Shown: positions 37,999 through 46,715, counted from the first letter of the stretch. The stretch: 64,000 bases of DNA from Chryseobacterium aurantiacum (GCF_003020585.1 NZ_PXUE01000002.1:372001-436000), one strand, 5' to 3'. Notes: generated by a model from the letters alone, not told the origin. A program made the numbers and translations.

Positions 37999-38931
37999 TT
38001 ACAGTTCAAATAGCGCAGGTCTTTGTGTAACTTCATGATAGCAAACACTGTTTTCATCAAAAAAGTGATACACAAGGCTTTTTCTGGTTCTGTTTTTATC
38101 GGTATGAGGCTCTCCACCATGAAGAATATTGGCATGCCAAATCAATAAGTCACCTTTTTTGGCTTTGAAAATTTCCTTTTTCAATCCCATTTCCTTTACT
38201 TTATTTTCAAGGAATTCTTCATAGGCCTTATAACTTTTCTTTCCTATTCTTAGGGCATTTCCTTCATTATCGTAATCGGAATTTAAGAAGTAAGGAAGTT
38301 TGTGGCTTCCAGGAATATAATGCAATGCTCCGTTGTTTTCATCCACGTCTTCCAGAGCAATCCATACTCCTAAAAGCCCTCCCAACGGATATGTTGTCAT
38401 GTGAATACTATCCGAATGTGTCTTCTGTTGGCTTCCATTAATGAAATTGATACTCTGAAATAATTTTGCTTTACCATCCAATAAAACAGACAGAAACTCT
38501 AATAAATTCTTATCGCTTCCAATATTTTTAATAACCTCTGAATGATGAATGGCAAACATCAGTTTTCCGCCATAGCGAAACTTCAAGGTACCATCATTCA
38601 TGAGTTTTTCGATCTCAGTATTGATTTTTTCTGCAGTATCAGGACTTAGAAAATTTCTTAGGATCATGTATCCGTTATCATCATATTGGACAGCACTTTT
38701 TTGATTCTCTTCCGATAGATTTTTAAAAAAAGCAGTGGATGATAGTTTGTCTTTAAGAATAGCTCTTTCTGTAGTGGGAAGATGAGCAAAATCTGAACTG
38801 GAAATAGAAGAAAAATAACTCTTCTTTACTCCATATTTTTTATATAACGGAATATTGTGCTTCAGCTTATCTTTATGAAAAAAATTGTAGATAATATAGG
38901 GAAGCTTATAATTCCTGATAAATTTTAGCAT
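37999..38931 (-). CDS. Phytanoyl-CoA dioxygenase (PhyH)-like oxygenase
   Basis: A 310-aa Fe(II)/2-oxoglutarate-type oxygenase. The iron facial triad is visible as HSD in QKTHSDSIHM (HxD) and the distal histidine in ANILHGGEPHTDKNRTRKSLV, where the arginine is a likely 2-oxoglutarate ligand; between them is VWIALEDVDENNGALHYIPGSHKLPY. PhyH enzymes hydroxylate a CoA ester or small molecule. The gene lies directly after the FemAB-like gene (21 bases), so both may modify one product. Substrate unknown. Confidence 0.8.
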   Translation of the reverse strand: MLKFIRNYKLPYIIYNFFHKDKLKHNIPLYKKYGVKKSYFSSISSSDFAHLPTTERAILKDKLSSTAFFKNLSEENQKSAVQYDDNGYMILRNFLSPDTAEKINTEIEKLMNDGTLKFRYGGKLMFAIHHSEVIKNIGSDKNLLEFLSVLLDGKAKLFQSINFINGSQQKTHSDSIHMTTYPLGGLLGVWIALEDVDENNGALHYIPGSHKLPYFLNSDYDNEGNALRIGKKSYKAYEEFLENKVKEMGLKKEIFKAKKGDLLIWHANILHGGEPHTDKNRTRKSLVYHFFDENSVCYHEVTQRPALFEL

Positions 38932-38952
38932 GATTAATTATTTTCTATAAAG

Positions 38953-39867
38953 TTACCTGTTTTTCGTAAAGACAAGCTTAATTATTTTACTGATAATATT
39001 CAGTTTCTGATAGATTATGATGGAAAAAGAATATTCTTTAGCCCCAAATCTTTCGTTAAAAGAGGCTACACTCGGCACGTTACTTCCCATAAAATCAAAG
39101 CTCTTATGCGCAATGCATTTCTGAAGCTGATGATCTATTGCAATGGATGGAAGATTCTTATTCTCAAGTTGGGCATAATTAATAAACATACTAAGGTAAT
39201 CTGTTTGTTTTCCACAGTACATTGCTACAAATGATTGAATATTGCCTTTATATTTCACGATAAAGGTTTCCATAAGTCCGGCCTCAATCAATTTAATCAC
39301 CGTATTCCAATAGACCTTTTTAAGGGACATTTTATCTATTCCCCTTACATTTTGAAGAAAGAAATCTTCAACATGGGTATTAAAATCTATTTTGCTGCTA
39401 AATTCAACATTTGTTTCAATATCTTCGGTGTGCCTTACATTTCTACGCCTATGAATATGATAGTTCTTTTTAACATCGTCATAGTTATTTTGAAGAATGA
39501 GATATGATTTTTTCTTTTGGGTATCTACAGCAAAATTATTGTCCTTGTTAAATGCATAGAAAGCAATAGCAAAATTCTTATTCAGAAATTCAAAAAAGAA
39601 TCTGTTTACTTCAGGATTATCTACTTTTGAAAACACTCCCAACTGATGACAAAGTGCCGGCATCTGAATGATTTTAATTCCAAAATTACTGGACCATGCT
39701 ATAGGCATTACTGCTTCATAATCCTTGTAAATCAAAAGCCCCCAATTTTTACCTGCAATGATATCTAAAAAATCTTTTCGGGCAAAATCTGAAAGCTGGC
39801 ATGCCTCAGATAAAGCTTTTTGATATTTTACAAAATCAATTTCATGGTATTTCAATCTCTTAATCAT
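38953..39867 (-). CDS. FemAB/CelD-like GNAT-fold protein
   Basis: A 304-aa protein resembling the FemAB/acetyltransferase superfamily: GKNWGLLIYKDYEAVMPIAWSS, LCHQLGVF, a basic HIHRRRNVRH, ETFIVKYKGNIQSFVAMYCGKQTDYLSMFINY, and the closing SFDFMGSNVPSVASFNERFGAKEYSFSII, which is the typical end of FemX/CelD domains (FDF.Gs....FK..FG). Such proteins transfer amino acids or acyl groups to envelope molecules. It overlaps radC by 4 bases and precedes the PhyH gene by 21. Substrate unknown. Confidence 0.7.
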   Translation of the reverse strand: MIKRLKYHEIDFVKYQKALSEACQLSDFARKDFLDIIAGKNWGLLIYKDYEAVMPIAWSSNFGIKIIQMPALCHQLGVFSKVDNPEVNRFFFEFLNKNFAIAFYAFNKDNNFAVDTQKKKSYLILQNNYDDVKKNYHIHRRRNVRHTEDIETNVEFSSKIDFNTHVEDFFLQNVRGIDKMSLKKVYWNTVIKLIEAGLMETFIVKYKGNIQSFVAMYCGKQTDYLSMFINYAQLENKNLPSIAIDHQLQKCIAHKSFDFMGSNVPSVASFNERFGAKEYSFSIIIYQKLNIISKIIKLVFTKNR

Positions 39868-40541
39868 AATAATCCTTCGTCCGAAAAGCTAAAATAGGAA
39901 TCTTGTGTAACAATGATATGGTCTAAAAGCTGGATATTTAATATATTTCCTGCTTCCTCTATTTTTTGTGTAATATTAATATCTTCCTTACTTGGCCTTA
40001 AGCTCCCAGAAGGATGATTATGTGCAATGATAATACCTGTTGAAAGATGTTCCAAAGCTTTCTTAAACAGTACTCTCACATCAACAATAGATTGGCTTAT
40101 CCCTCCATGGGTTAGCTGTGAGATATGAATCACTTTATTGCTGTTATTCATAAAAATAGCCCAAAACTCCTCTGTTCTTAAATCTGACAGCTGATTTTTC
40201 AGAAGTGAATAGGCATCATGGCTGTTTCCAATGACTGATTTCTCCGGAATTCCCTGGCCGGCCTTTCTTTTTCCGATTTCCAAGGCTGTAATGATAGAAA
40301 TAGCCTTTGCTTCCCCTACTCCTTTGAATTTCATTAAGTCCATTACAGAAAGCAAGCTTAATTGATGCCAGTTATTATTGACAGAAGCCAAAATTTTTCT
40401 TGATAATTCTAAAACACTCTCTTCTCTGCTTCCACTTCCCATAATGATAGCCAACAACTCCGAATCAGAAAGCGAACCCTTGCCTTTTTGCAAGAATTTT
40501 TCACGCGGTCTGTCGTCTTCAGCAAGAAATTTTATAGACAT
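39864..40541 (-). CDS. radC: RadC (JAB/MPN-type) protein
   Basis: A 225-aa full-length RadC. The N-terminal part has a helix-hairpin-helix (DSELLAIIMGSGSREESVLELSRKIL, LSVMDLMKFKGVGEAKAISIITALEIGK), and the JAB1/MPN metalloprotease-like core has TGIIIAHNHPSGSLRPSKED, the HxHPSG motif with distal D. Despite its name, RadC has no proven DNA repair activity; the metal site suggests an isopeptidase or nuclease. It overlaps the FemAB-like gene by 4 bases, forming a coupled pair. Confidence 0.95.
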   Translation of the reverse strand: MSIKFLAEDDRPREKFLQKGKGSLSDSELLAIIMGSGSREESVLELSRKILASVNNNWHQLSLLSVMDLMKFKGVGEAKAISIITALEIGKRKAGQGIPEKSVIGNSHDAYSLLKNQLSDLRTEEFWAIFMNNSNKVIHISQLTHGGISQSIVDVRVLFKKALEHLSTGIIIAHNHPSGSLRPSKEDINITQKIEEAGNILNIQLLDHIIVTQDSYFSFSDEGLL

Positions 40542-40570
40542 AAGGCAAAGTGTAGATTAGACATTATAAA

Positions 40571-41149
40571 TTAGTAAAATGCATACAAAATAATCGGTTT
40601 CTTTGATTTATCAATATGCTTTGCTGTTTCTTTAAAAGCATTTGTGGAAAGCATGGGACATCCTAGGCTTAAACATGCAGGGTTTTGAGACTCTACATCA
40701 GGAACACAACCAAATGAATGTAGCACAATGGCTCTCTTCATTGCATTATTATTGGTTGAATCTAATCCTTTTAAACGATAAGCTTTTCCAAATTGCCCTA
40801 CATAGCTTTCTCCAATTGAATATTTCCCTAAGGAAGACTGATATGAACCTTCAATATTGCTGAATTGCAAGGTATTCGATTGTGGAGTTACAGACCCTGA
40901 ACCATGAGAAACAATAGCTTTTTGAACTATTTTATCATTTTTCAGATCATAAATGAAGTAACGGTATTTTCCTGATGAAATTTTGAAATTAATAAAGACA
41001 GCCAGATCCTGGTTGTAATCTTTGCCTTTGACATAGTTTTTAATTTCCGAAATTTTTGATTGAGGTACATCAGCAACATTTGCCTGCTGTGATTCAATTT
41101 TTGAACAGGAAAATAAAAGTATTAAAAGGCAAATAAAATGTTTCATCAT
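40571..41149 (-). CDS. L,D-transpeptidase catalytic-domain (YkuD_2-like) protein
   Basis: A 192-aa exported protein: signal peptide or short lipobox region (MKHFICLLILLFSC, with SC at residue 15). The catalytic domain has SHGSGSVTPQSNTLQFSN, SSLGKYSIGESYVGQFG and the active-site region VLHSFGCVPD...CLSLGCPML, with the cysteine in SLGCP. These resemble murein L,D-transpeptidases of the YkuD_2 type, which form or remodel 3-3 peptidoglycan links. It lies 14 bases after lolD-like, 29 before radC. Confidence 0.8.
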   Translation of the reverse strand: MMKHFICLLILLFSCSKIESQQANVADVPQSKISEIKNYVKGKDYNQDLAVFINFKISSGKYRYFIYDLKNDKIVQKAIVSHGSGSVTPQSNTLQFSNIEGSYQSSLGKYSIGESYVGQFGKAYRLKGLDSTNNNAMKRAIVLHSFGCVPDVESQNPACLSLGCPMLSTNAFKETAKHIDKSKKPIILYAFY

Positions 41150-41163
41150 GTGTTTAAATACTG

Positions 41164-41832
41164 CTATTCTACAATCATCCCATCTTTCATAACGAGTTTG
41201 CGGTCTGTAATTTCAGCTAGATTGGGATTATGGGTTACAATCACAAAGGTCTGATTATACTTATCTCTAAGGTCAAAAAATAACCTGTGAAGATCATCTG
41301 CATTTTTCGAATCTAGGTTTCCTGTTGGCTCATCAGCAAAAATGATTTTTGGTGAATTGATTAAAGCTCTGGCAACGGCTACCCTTTGTGCTTCTCCACC
41401 TGAAAGCTGGTTGGGCTTATGATTAAGTCTCTGTTCAATTTTCAGATCTTCAAATAAAGCATAGGCCTTTTCAATGGATTCTTTCTCATTAGCACCTGCA
41501 ATTCTTGTAGGAAGCAGCACATTTTCCAAAGCTGTAAACTCAGGAAGAAGCTGGTGAAACTGAAATACAAAACCAATATTCTGATTTCTAAACTTTGATA
41601 ACTGCTTATCATTCATGTTAATAAATGACTCTCCTGCTATTTCAATTTCAGTATCATACTTTCCGGATTGTGTTGGATGATCCAGGGTTCCTAAAATCTG
41701 CAGCAAAGTTGATTTACCTGCTCCTGATTCTCCCACAATAGAAACAACCTCTCCTACCTTGATATGAATATCAACTCCTTTCAGTACTTCTAAATTCCCA
41801 TAAGATTTATGGATATTTCTTGCTTTAATCAT
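41164..41832 (-). CDS. lolD: LolD-like ABC transporter ATP-binding protein
   Basis: A 222-aa ATPase with Walker [10 protein letters not shown], the signature [15 protein letters not shown], Walker [14 protein letters not shown] and the switch histidine in VTHNP. Sequence and length match the LolD/MacB/FtsE group; LolD would power lipoprotein release from the inner membrane with LolC/E. No membrane partner lies in the window. It opens the seven-gene operon. Its ATG lies only four bases after a perfect promoter, so the mRNA may be leaderless. Confidence 0.85.
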   Translation of the reverse strand: MIKARNIHKSYGNLEVLKGVDIHIKVGEVVSIVGESGAGKSTLLQILGTLDHPTQSGKYDTEIEIAGESFINMNDKQLSKFRNQNIGFVFQFHQLLPEFTALENVLLPTRIAGANEKESIEKAYALFEDLKIEQRLNHKPNQLSGGEAQRVAVARALINSPKIIFADEPTGNLDSKNADDLHRLFFDLRDKYNQTFVIVTHNPNLAEITDRKLVMKDGMIVE

Positions 41833-41836
41833 GCTT

Positions 41837-41867
41837 CAAAAATAGTAACATATTGTCGATTTTACAA
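41837..41867 (-). promoter_or_regulatory. Promoter of the lolD-to-ppa operon, near-leaderless
   Basis: On the minus strand TTG (41865-41867), 20 bases, then TATTTTTG (41837-41844). Four bases after the -7 element comes the lolD ATG at 41832. The usual transcription start would fall on or next to the ATG. Confidence 0.65.
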
Positions 41868-41899
41868 CACATTGTATTAACATTATTTGTATTAAAACA

Positions 41900-41926
41900 A
41901 AAAACCTCCCGGATTGGGAGGTTTTT
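41900..41926. terminator. Terminator after the E2 gene
   Basis: AAAAACCTCCC (41900-41910) and GGGAGGTTTTT (41916-41926) form an 11-bp stem with T tracts on the minus-strand side, 20 bases beyond the E2 stop. Confidence 0.85.
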
Positions 41927-41945
41927 ATTATTTCTAATTCAGAAA

Positions 41946-43547
41946 TTACAGTAACAATGTTAATGGGCTTTCTAAATAAGTTCTTAAAGTTTGTAGGAAC
42001 TGCGCTCCTGTAGCACCATCCACTACTCTGTGGTCACACGCTAATGAAAGCTTCATGGTGTTTCCAACTACGATCTGACCATCCTTAACGATTGGCTTCT
42101 CGATGATTGCTCCTACTGAAAGGATTGCAGAGTTTGGTTGATTGATGATACTTGTAAACGTTTCGATTCCGAACATTCCAAGGTTAGAAATAGAGAATGT
42201 AGATCCTTCCATTTCGTTAGCCTTAAGACCTTTGCTCTTAGCTCTTGAAGCCATATCTTTTACAGATGCTGAAATCTGAGTGTAAGACATTTGGTCTGTG
42301 TTCTTCAATACAGGAACTACCAGTCCGTCAGGAATAGCTACTGCTACACCAACGTTGATATTTCCTCTGTGAATGATCTTATCTCCAGCCCAGCTTGAAT
42401 TCACCTGTGGGTGTTTTCTCAAAGCAATTGCGGTAGCCTTAATGATCATATCGTTGAATGAAATCTTCGTATCTGGTAAAGAATTGATTTCTTTTCTAGC
42501 CTCAATTGCTTTATCCATGTTGATCTCAACCATCAGATAGTAGTGAGGAGCAGAGAATTTACTTTCAGAAAGACGTTTTGCAATAATATTTCTTACTTGT
42601 GAGTTTGGAGTCTCTGTATCTTCTCCTTGAACGAAGTTTACTGCAACCTGTGCAGCAGCACTTGCAGCCGGAGCTGAAGCAGCTGGTTTCGCTTGAGATG
42701 GCTGATAATTTTCAATATCTTTTTTAACGATTCTTCCGTTTTCACCTGAACCTTGAACACTGTGGATATCAACACCTTTATCCTGAGCCATTTTCTTAGC
42801 CAGTGGGGAAATTGCCACTCTGTCAGAAGACGAAGAATCAACAGCCGGAGCCGCTTTCTCTTCAGTTTTAGCTTCAGTTTTTTGTTCAGCTGGTTTTTCT
42901 GAAGACTGAGCAGCAGCTTTTGGAGCTCCCACAGCAGAAACATCAGTACCTGCAGGGCCAATAATAGCCAATACAGAATCAACCGGAGCACCAGCTCCTT
43001 CTTCTACCCCTTGCTTCAATAGTACTCCATTGAATTCAGATTCGAAATCCTGTACAGCTTTATCAGTTTCAATTTCAGCAAGAAGATCACCTTCTTTTAC
43101 TGTATCTCCAACATTTTTGTGCCATTTAGCTACTTTACCTTCTGTCATTGTATCAGAAAGTCTTGGCATAGTAATCACTTCTACTCCTGCCGGAACTTCA
43201 GCCGCAGCAGTTTCAACAGCTTCTGTTTTAGGTTGCTCTTCTGATTTTGTTTCTTCAGAACCAGCACTGGGAGCAGCTGCTCCACCTATTAAGCCTGAAA
43301 TATCTTCTCCTTCATTACCGATGATTGCTAAAATAGAATCAACAGCAGCAGCAGCGCTTTCTTCTACACCAATATATAAAAGAGTACCTTCTACCTCAGA
43401 TTCGAAATCCTGAACAGCTTTGTCAGTTTCAATTTCAGCTAAAATATCTCCTTCCTTTACTTTATCTCCTACTTTTTTATGCCATTTCGCCACCTTACCT
43501 TCCGTCATAGTGTCGGAAAGGCGGGGCATCGTAATAACTTCTGCCAT
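41946..43547 (-). CDS. pdhC: Pyruvate dehydrogenase E2 (dihydrolipoamide acetyltransferase)
   Basis: A 533-aa subunit with two lipoyl domains. The lipoyl lysines K43 and K163 lie in ETDKAVQDF motifs exactly 120 residues apart. The alanine/proline/glutamate-rich linkers flank an E3/E1-binding domain (SPLAKKMAQDKGVDIHSVQGSGENGRIVKKDI), and the C-terminal acyltransferase core ends in DHRVVDGATGAQFL. It makes acetyl-CoA from the E1 product. It lies downstream of E1 alpha, separated by 109 bases that contain an inverted repeat. E1 beta and E3 are not in the window. Confidence 0.9.
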   Translation of the reverse strand: MAEVITMPRLSDTMTEGKVAKWHKKVGDKVKEGDILAEIETDKAVQDFESEVEGTLLYIGVEESAAAAVDSILAIIGNEGEDISGLIGGAAAPSAGSEETKSEEQPKTEAVETAAAEVPAGVEVITMPRLSDTMTEGKVAKWHKNVGDTVKEGDLLAEIETDKAVQDFESEFNGVLLKQGVEEGAGAPVDSVLAIIGPAGTDVSAVGAPKAAAQSSEKPAEQKTEAKTEEKAAPAVDSSSSDRVAISPLAKKMAQDKGVDIHSVQGSGENGRIVKKDIENYQPSQAKPAASAPAASAAAQVAVNFVQGEDTETPNSQVRNIIAKRLSESKFSAPHYYLMVEINMDKAIEARKEINSLPDTKISFNDMIIKATAIALRKHPQVNSSWAGDKIIHRGNINVGVAVAIPDGLVVPVLKNTDQMSYTQISASVKDMASRAKSKGLKANEMEGSTFSISNLGMFGIETFTSIINQPNSAILSVGAIIEKPIVKDGQIVVGNTMKLSLACDHRVVDGATGAQFLQTLRTYLESPLTLLL

Positions 43548-43565
43548 AATTTTTATTAATTTGAA

Positions 43566-43643
43566 AATTTAGCAATCTGAAAATTTGAAAATTAAAAAAG
43601 GACATGATATGGTCTCATTTTCAAGTTTTCAAACTGTCAAATT
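43566..43643. repeat. Imperfect inverted repeat between pdhA and E2
   Basis: A 27-base arm at 43566-43592 (contains CTGAAAATTTGAAAAT) is complementary to 43617-43643 at 22 of 27 positions. The motif GAAAATTTGAAAATT is itself repeated at 43561-43594. It could be an attenuator, an RNase site between genes, or a dispersed intergenic element. Confidence 0.55.
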
Positions 43644-43656
43644 AACTCATTATCTT

Positions 43657-44658
43657 TTAGTTTTCTAATTTGTCTAAGAATGGATAATTTTCCTGAGCAT
43701 ATACATACTCATAAACTTTCTCAGCATCTGGATATGGAGAATTTTCCATGAATTCGATACATTCTTCAACAAAGTCTCTAGACTTGTTATCCATAGCTTC
43801 CAATTCTTGTTCTGTAGCCCATCCGTTTTCTAAAATTCTGTGTTTTACCAACTCGATTGGGTCATCATTTTTGTGAATTGCTACTTCTTCCTTAGATCTG
43901 TAAGGCTCAGCATCAGACATAGAGTGTCCTCTATAACGGTAAGTTCTTGCTTCAATGAACGTTGGTCCGTCACCTCTTCTTGCTCTTTCAATAGCCTCAT
44001 AAGCAGCTTCAGCTACTTTTACAGGATCCATTGCATCTACAGCAAGACAAGGCATTTCGTATCCTAATCCTAGTTTATAGATATCTTCGTGGTTAGCAGT
44101 TCTTTTTACAGAAGTTCCCATTGCATATTGGTTGTTTTCTACAACAAATACTACAGGAAGTTTCCAGTTCATTGCCATGTTGAATGTTTCATGTAATGAA
44201 CCTTGTCTTGCAGCACCATCTCCAAAGAAACAGATGTTCACTGCTTTTCTGTCAAAATATTTATCTGCAAAAGCAATACCTGCTCCTAAAGGAATTTGTC
44301 CTCCAACAATACCATGACCTCCGTAGAAACGGTGTTCCTTGCTGAAAATGTGCATAGAACCACCCATACCTCCAGATGTTCCGGTAGCTTTACCGCAAAG
44401 TTCTGCCATGATTCTCTTAGGATCTACTCCCATCGCCATTGGATGGATGTGGCATCTGTAAGCAGTAATCATGCTATCCTTTGTCAGATCCATTGCATGT
44501 GTGAAACCAGCAGGAATCGCTTCCTGACCGTTATACAAATGTAAAAATCCTCTGATCTTTTGTTTTAGGTAAAGAGAACGGCATTTGTCTTCAAACCTTC
44601 TCCACATTGTCATATCTTCATACCACTTCAGGTATACCTCTTTAGAAAATTCTTTCAT
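43657..44658 (-). CDS. pdhA: Pyruvate dehydrogenase E1 component alpha subunit
   Basis: A 333-aa thiamine-diphosphate enzyme subunit. Visible features: RRFEDKCRSLYLKQKIRGFLHLYNGQEA, GGSMHIFSKEHRFYGGHGIVGGQIPLGAG, the TPP-binding motif GDGAARQGSLHETFNMAMNWKLPVVFVVENN, and the phosphorylation-loop region TYRYRGHSMSDAEPYR. It decarboxylates pyruvate with an E1 beta partner, which is absent from the window. A TAATTTTG -7 element (reverse of 44696-44703) lies 37 bases upstream. It precedes the E2 gene on the same strand. Confidence 0.95.
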   Translation of the reverse strand: MKEFSKEVYLKWYEDMTMWRRFEDKCRSLYLKQKIRGFLHLYNGQEAIPAGFTHAMDLTKDSMITAYRCHIHPMAMGVDPKRIMAELCGKATGTSGGMGGSMHIFSKEHRFYGGHGIVGGQIPLGAGIAFADKYFDRKAVNICFFGDGAARQGSLHETFNMAMNWKLPVVFVVENNQYAMGTSVKRTANHEDIYKLGLGYEMPCLAVDAMDPVKVAEAAYEAIERARRGDGPTFIEARTYRYRGHSMSDAEPYRSKEEVAIHKNDDPIELVKHRILENGWATEQELEAMDNKSRDFVEECIEFMENSPYPDAEKVYEYVYAQENYPFLDKLEN

Positions 44659-44976
44659 GTGTTAGCTCTTGCTTTTTTATGATGAAATAGTTGAGCAAAA
44701 TTATGAAAAAAACTTTGTTTTTATTCTATACATAGATAACTTTTCGTTTTTTCTGTAAAATCTATTTGCAGGCCGAGTGGATTATTCTTAATTTTCGACC
44801 CGGAGAAAGCCCCGGAAAACAACAATTTATCTATTACTTTCTTGCTTTCATATATAAAGAATATGCCTATCCATCTGGCTTCCCGTAAATAACAAATAAG
44901 GAAAGACCATTGGTAATGCATTCTATTTTACCCTCCTACTTCTATCACCTTTAATTATTGTTAATATATCTTTTGG
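44659..44976. other. Intergenic region of 318 bases
   Basis: Between pdhA and the NIPSNAP gene. It holds the pdhA -7 element and otherwise nothing recognisable. A 66-codon frame in it (44721-44921, minus) has no supported start or homology. Confidence 0.5.
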
Positions 44977-45396
44977 TTATTTTAGGAACCTCTTTTCCGG
45001 AGAAAAATCTGTAAGTTTCAGGGTTCTGTCTTCAATTTCATTAACGAAATTACCATATTCCTTTGCTGTTTTCATCTTAATATCTTTCCATTCTTTATCT
45101 GCCATAAATCCCTGCCATGCTGTTTTCATTGTATTTTCATCTTTCCATTCAAGAAGATATACAAATTCTGCTTTTTCATTAAACTCAGATTCCCATATGG
45201 ATACAATCGTAAAACCATATTTTTTCATTATTCTAAGAGCATGATCTCTAAATCGATCTAAAAACACCTGTCTGTTTTCCTTTGGAATCTCATAAATTCT
45301 TAATTGATGAATGGGAGAAGATTCCTTTTGGGAAAGAGTTTGTCCATAGGCTAAACTGCCACAAATCAACAGTAATACAATAAACGTTTGTTTCAT
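44977..45396 (-). CDS. NIPSNAP-family secreted protein
   Basis: A 139-aa protein with a signal peptide (MKQTFIVLLLICGSLAYG, cleavage near AYGQ). The mature part follows NIPSNAP: HQLRIYEIPKENRQVFLDRFRDHALRIMKKYGFTIVSIWESEFN, then FVYLLEWKDENTMKTAWQGFMADKEWKD. NIPSNAP domains are dimeric alpha/beta barrels with unclear roles. I start at ATG 45396; the TTG ten codons upstream is less likely. Confidence 0.8.
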   Translation of the reverse strand: MKQTFIVLLLICGSLAYGQTLSQKESSPIHQLRIYEIPKENRQVFLDRFRDHALRIMKKYGFTIVSIWESEFNEKAEFVYLLEWKDENTMKTAWQGFMADKEWKDIKMKTAKEYGNFVNEIEDRTLKLTDFSPEKRFLK

Positions 45397-45615
45397 TATA
45401 AATAGGCATTGAATGAATACTAGCAAAAATAAGACCTGCTTTTTCTTGAAAAAAGATTAATTAAAGTTATGAATTTCAACAAATATTTACCATTAATTTT
45501 AAAAGGAAAATATCCTGTGTATTATCAAAATCATCTTCAATTTTCTTTATTTCATCTTTCTTACCTCATTTGTTTTTTGGGCTTATAGTCTTATATTTGA
45601 TTTTTAAACTTTAAT

Positions 45616-46218
45616 ATGGAAGAAAACAAGTCTTCATTGCTACATAAAACATCAAGGGTTATCTCCGATTTTTTCAATCCTCTGGTTTCACTGATTATCT
45701 TTTTTGTGTATATGAGCACAAAGGAATACACTGCAAAGGAGTCTTTCCTTTACTTTCTTCCTATATTATTAATGATTATCATACCTGTTGTTGTGTGGCT
45801 GGTATGGAATGTAAAAACCGGACGATATACCAATATGGATGTATCCAACAGGGTTCAGAGAAAGACCCTATATATATTTATTGCAGCCTGTGTTATTGCT
45901 TATCTTGTTTTTAATTATATCAAGAATGGGTATATTGACCTGGTCATGCTGTTTATTTTAATACTGCTTTTCTCTCTTCAAATCAGCAATTTTTTCATTA
46001 AAAGTTCTATGCATACTTCATTTAATATATTTGTGGCTGCATTGTTTTTCACATTAGACTGGAAAATGGGGCTCATTTGGCTCGGAATCGCTATTTTGGT
46101 AGGAGTTACCAGGGTTATTTTAAAAAGACACACCGTAAAAGAGGTATTTATGGGTGCCGGAATAGCTTTTATGGTATCTTTTATTTATCTTTATTGCAAT
46201 ATACAATTTCAACATTAG
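45616..46218 (+). CDS. PAP2-like membrane protein
   Basis: A 200-aa polytopic protein with about six hydrophobic segments. Segment 4-5 contains KSSMHTSFNIFVAALFF (the SxH motif of PAP2 phosphatases) and TRVILKRHTVKEVFMGAGIA (R-x5-H motif, final D replaced by E). The first PAP2 motif KxxxxxxRP is not evident. It may be a lipid or undecaprenyl phosphate phosphatase, but the degenerate motifs leave activity open. It lies 8 bases before the BlaI-like gene. Confidence 0.6.
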   Translation: MEENKSSLLHKTSRVISDFFNPLVSLIIFFVYMSTKEYTAKESFLYFLPILLMIIIPVVVWLVWNVKTGRYTNMDVSNRVQRKTLYIFIAACVIAYLVFNYIKNGYIDLVMLFILILLFSLQISNFFIKSSMHTSFNIFVAALFFTLDWKMGLIWLGIAILVGVTRVILKRHTVKEVFMGAGIAFMVSFIYLYCNIQFQH

Positions 46219-46226
46219 AAGAATAT

Positions 46227-46715
46227 ATGAAAATCAATCATCTTACTGCCGCAGAAGAAAACTTTATGAAGCTGTTTTGGAAAATGGAATCTTTCTATCT
46301 GAAGGACGTTATGGAACAGCACCCAGAACCGAAACCACACCAAAATACGGTTTCCACATATTTGAAAATATTAGTTGAAAAAGGCTATTTATCTACGGAA
46401 AAGGAAGGAAGAATCTTTAAGTATACCGTAATTGTTCCGTTTGAAGAATATAAGAAATTTTTACTGAAAGAACTTTCTCACAATTTCTTCAATAATTCAG
46501 GAAAGGAAATTCTGGAATTTTTGTTCAATGAAAAATTAATATCACAAGAGGACCTTAAAGGTTACTTTGATCTAAAGATTGAAATTAAGCCTGCAAAAAT
46601 TGAGGAACCGAAGTTTGAAGTTGCTGATGAGATATTAAATCCGAAGAAAGAAAAGAAAAGTAAAATCAGCAAGGATAAGGAGAAAGATAAAAAGAAGAAG
46701 AAAAAGAAACAATAA
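46227..46715 (+). CDS. BlaI/MecI/CopY-type repressor-like protein
   Basis: A 162-aa protein from ATG 46227. The winged helix is LTAAEENFMKLFWKMESFYLKDVMEQHPEPKPHQNTVSTYLKILVEKGYLSTEKEGRIFKYTVIV, as in BlaI/MecI/CopY. The N-terminal arm binds DNA as a dimer. After a dimerisation region the tail is strikingly lysine-rich (KKEKKSKISKDKEKDKKKKKKKQ). BlaI partners are usually BlaR1-type M56 sensor peptidases; no such gene is adjacent. It may be controlled by another sensor or act as a constitutive repressor. Terminator at 46718. Confidence 0.85.
   Translation: MKINHLTAAEENFMKLFWKMESFYLKDVMEQHPEPKPHQNTVSTYLKILVEKGYLSTEKEGRIFKYTVIVPFEEYKKFLLKELSHNFFNNSGKEILEFLFNEKLISQEDLKGYFDLKIEIKPAKIEEPKFEVADEILNPKKEKKSKISKDKEKDKKKKKKKQ

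Noticed and set aside
42638..42991. 117-codon leucine-rich frame inside the E2 gene
   Set aside because: It is an alternative frame in the alanine/proline linker and has no plausible protein pattern.
44721..44921. 66-codon open frame between pdhA and the NIPSNAP gene
   Set aside because: No signal, no recognisable pattern, and it covers the pdhA upstream region, so it is probably random.
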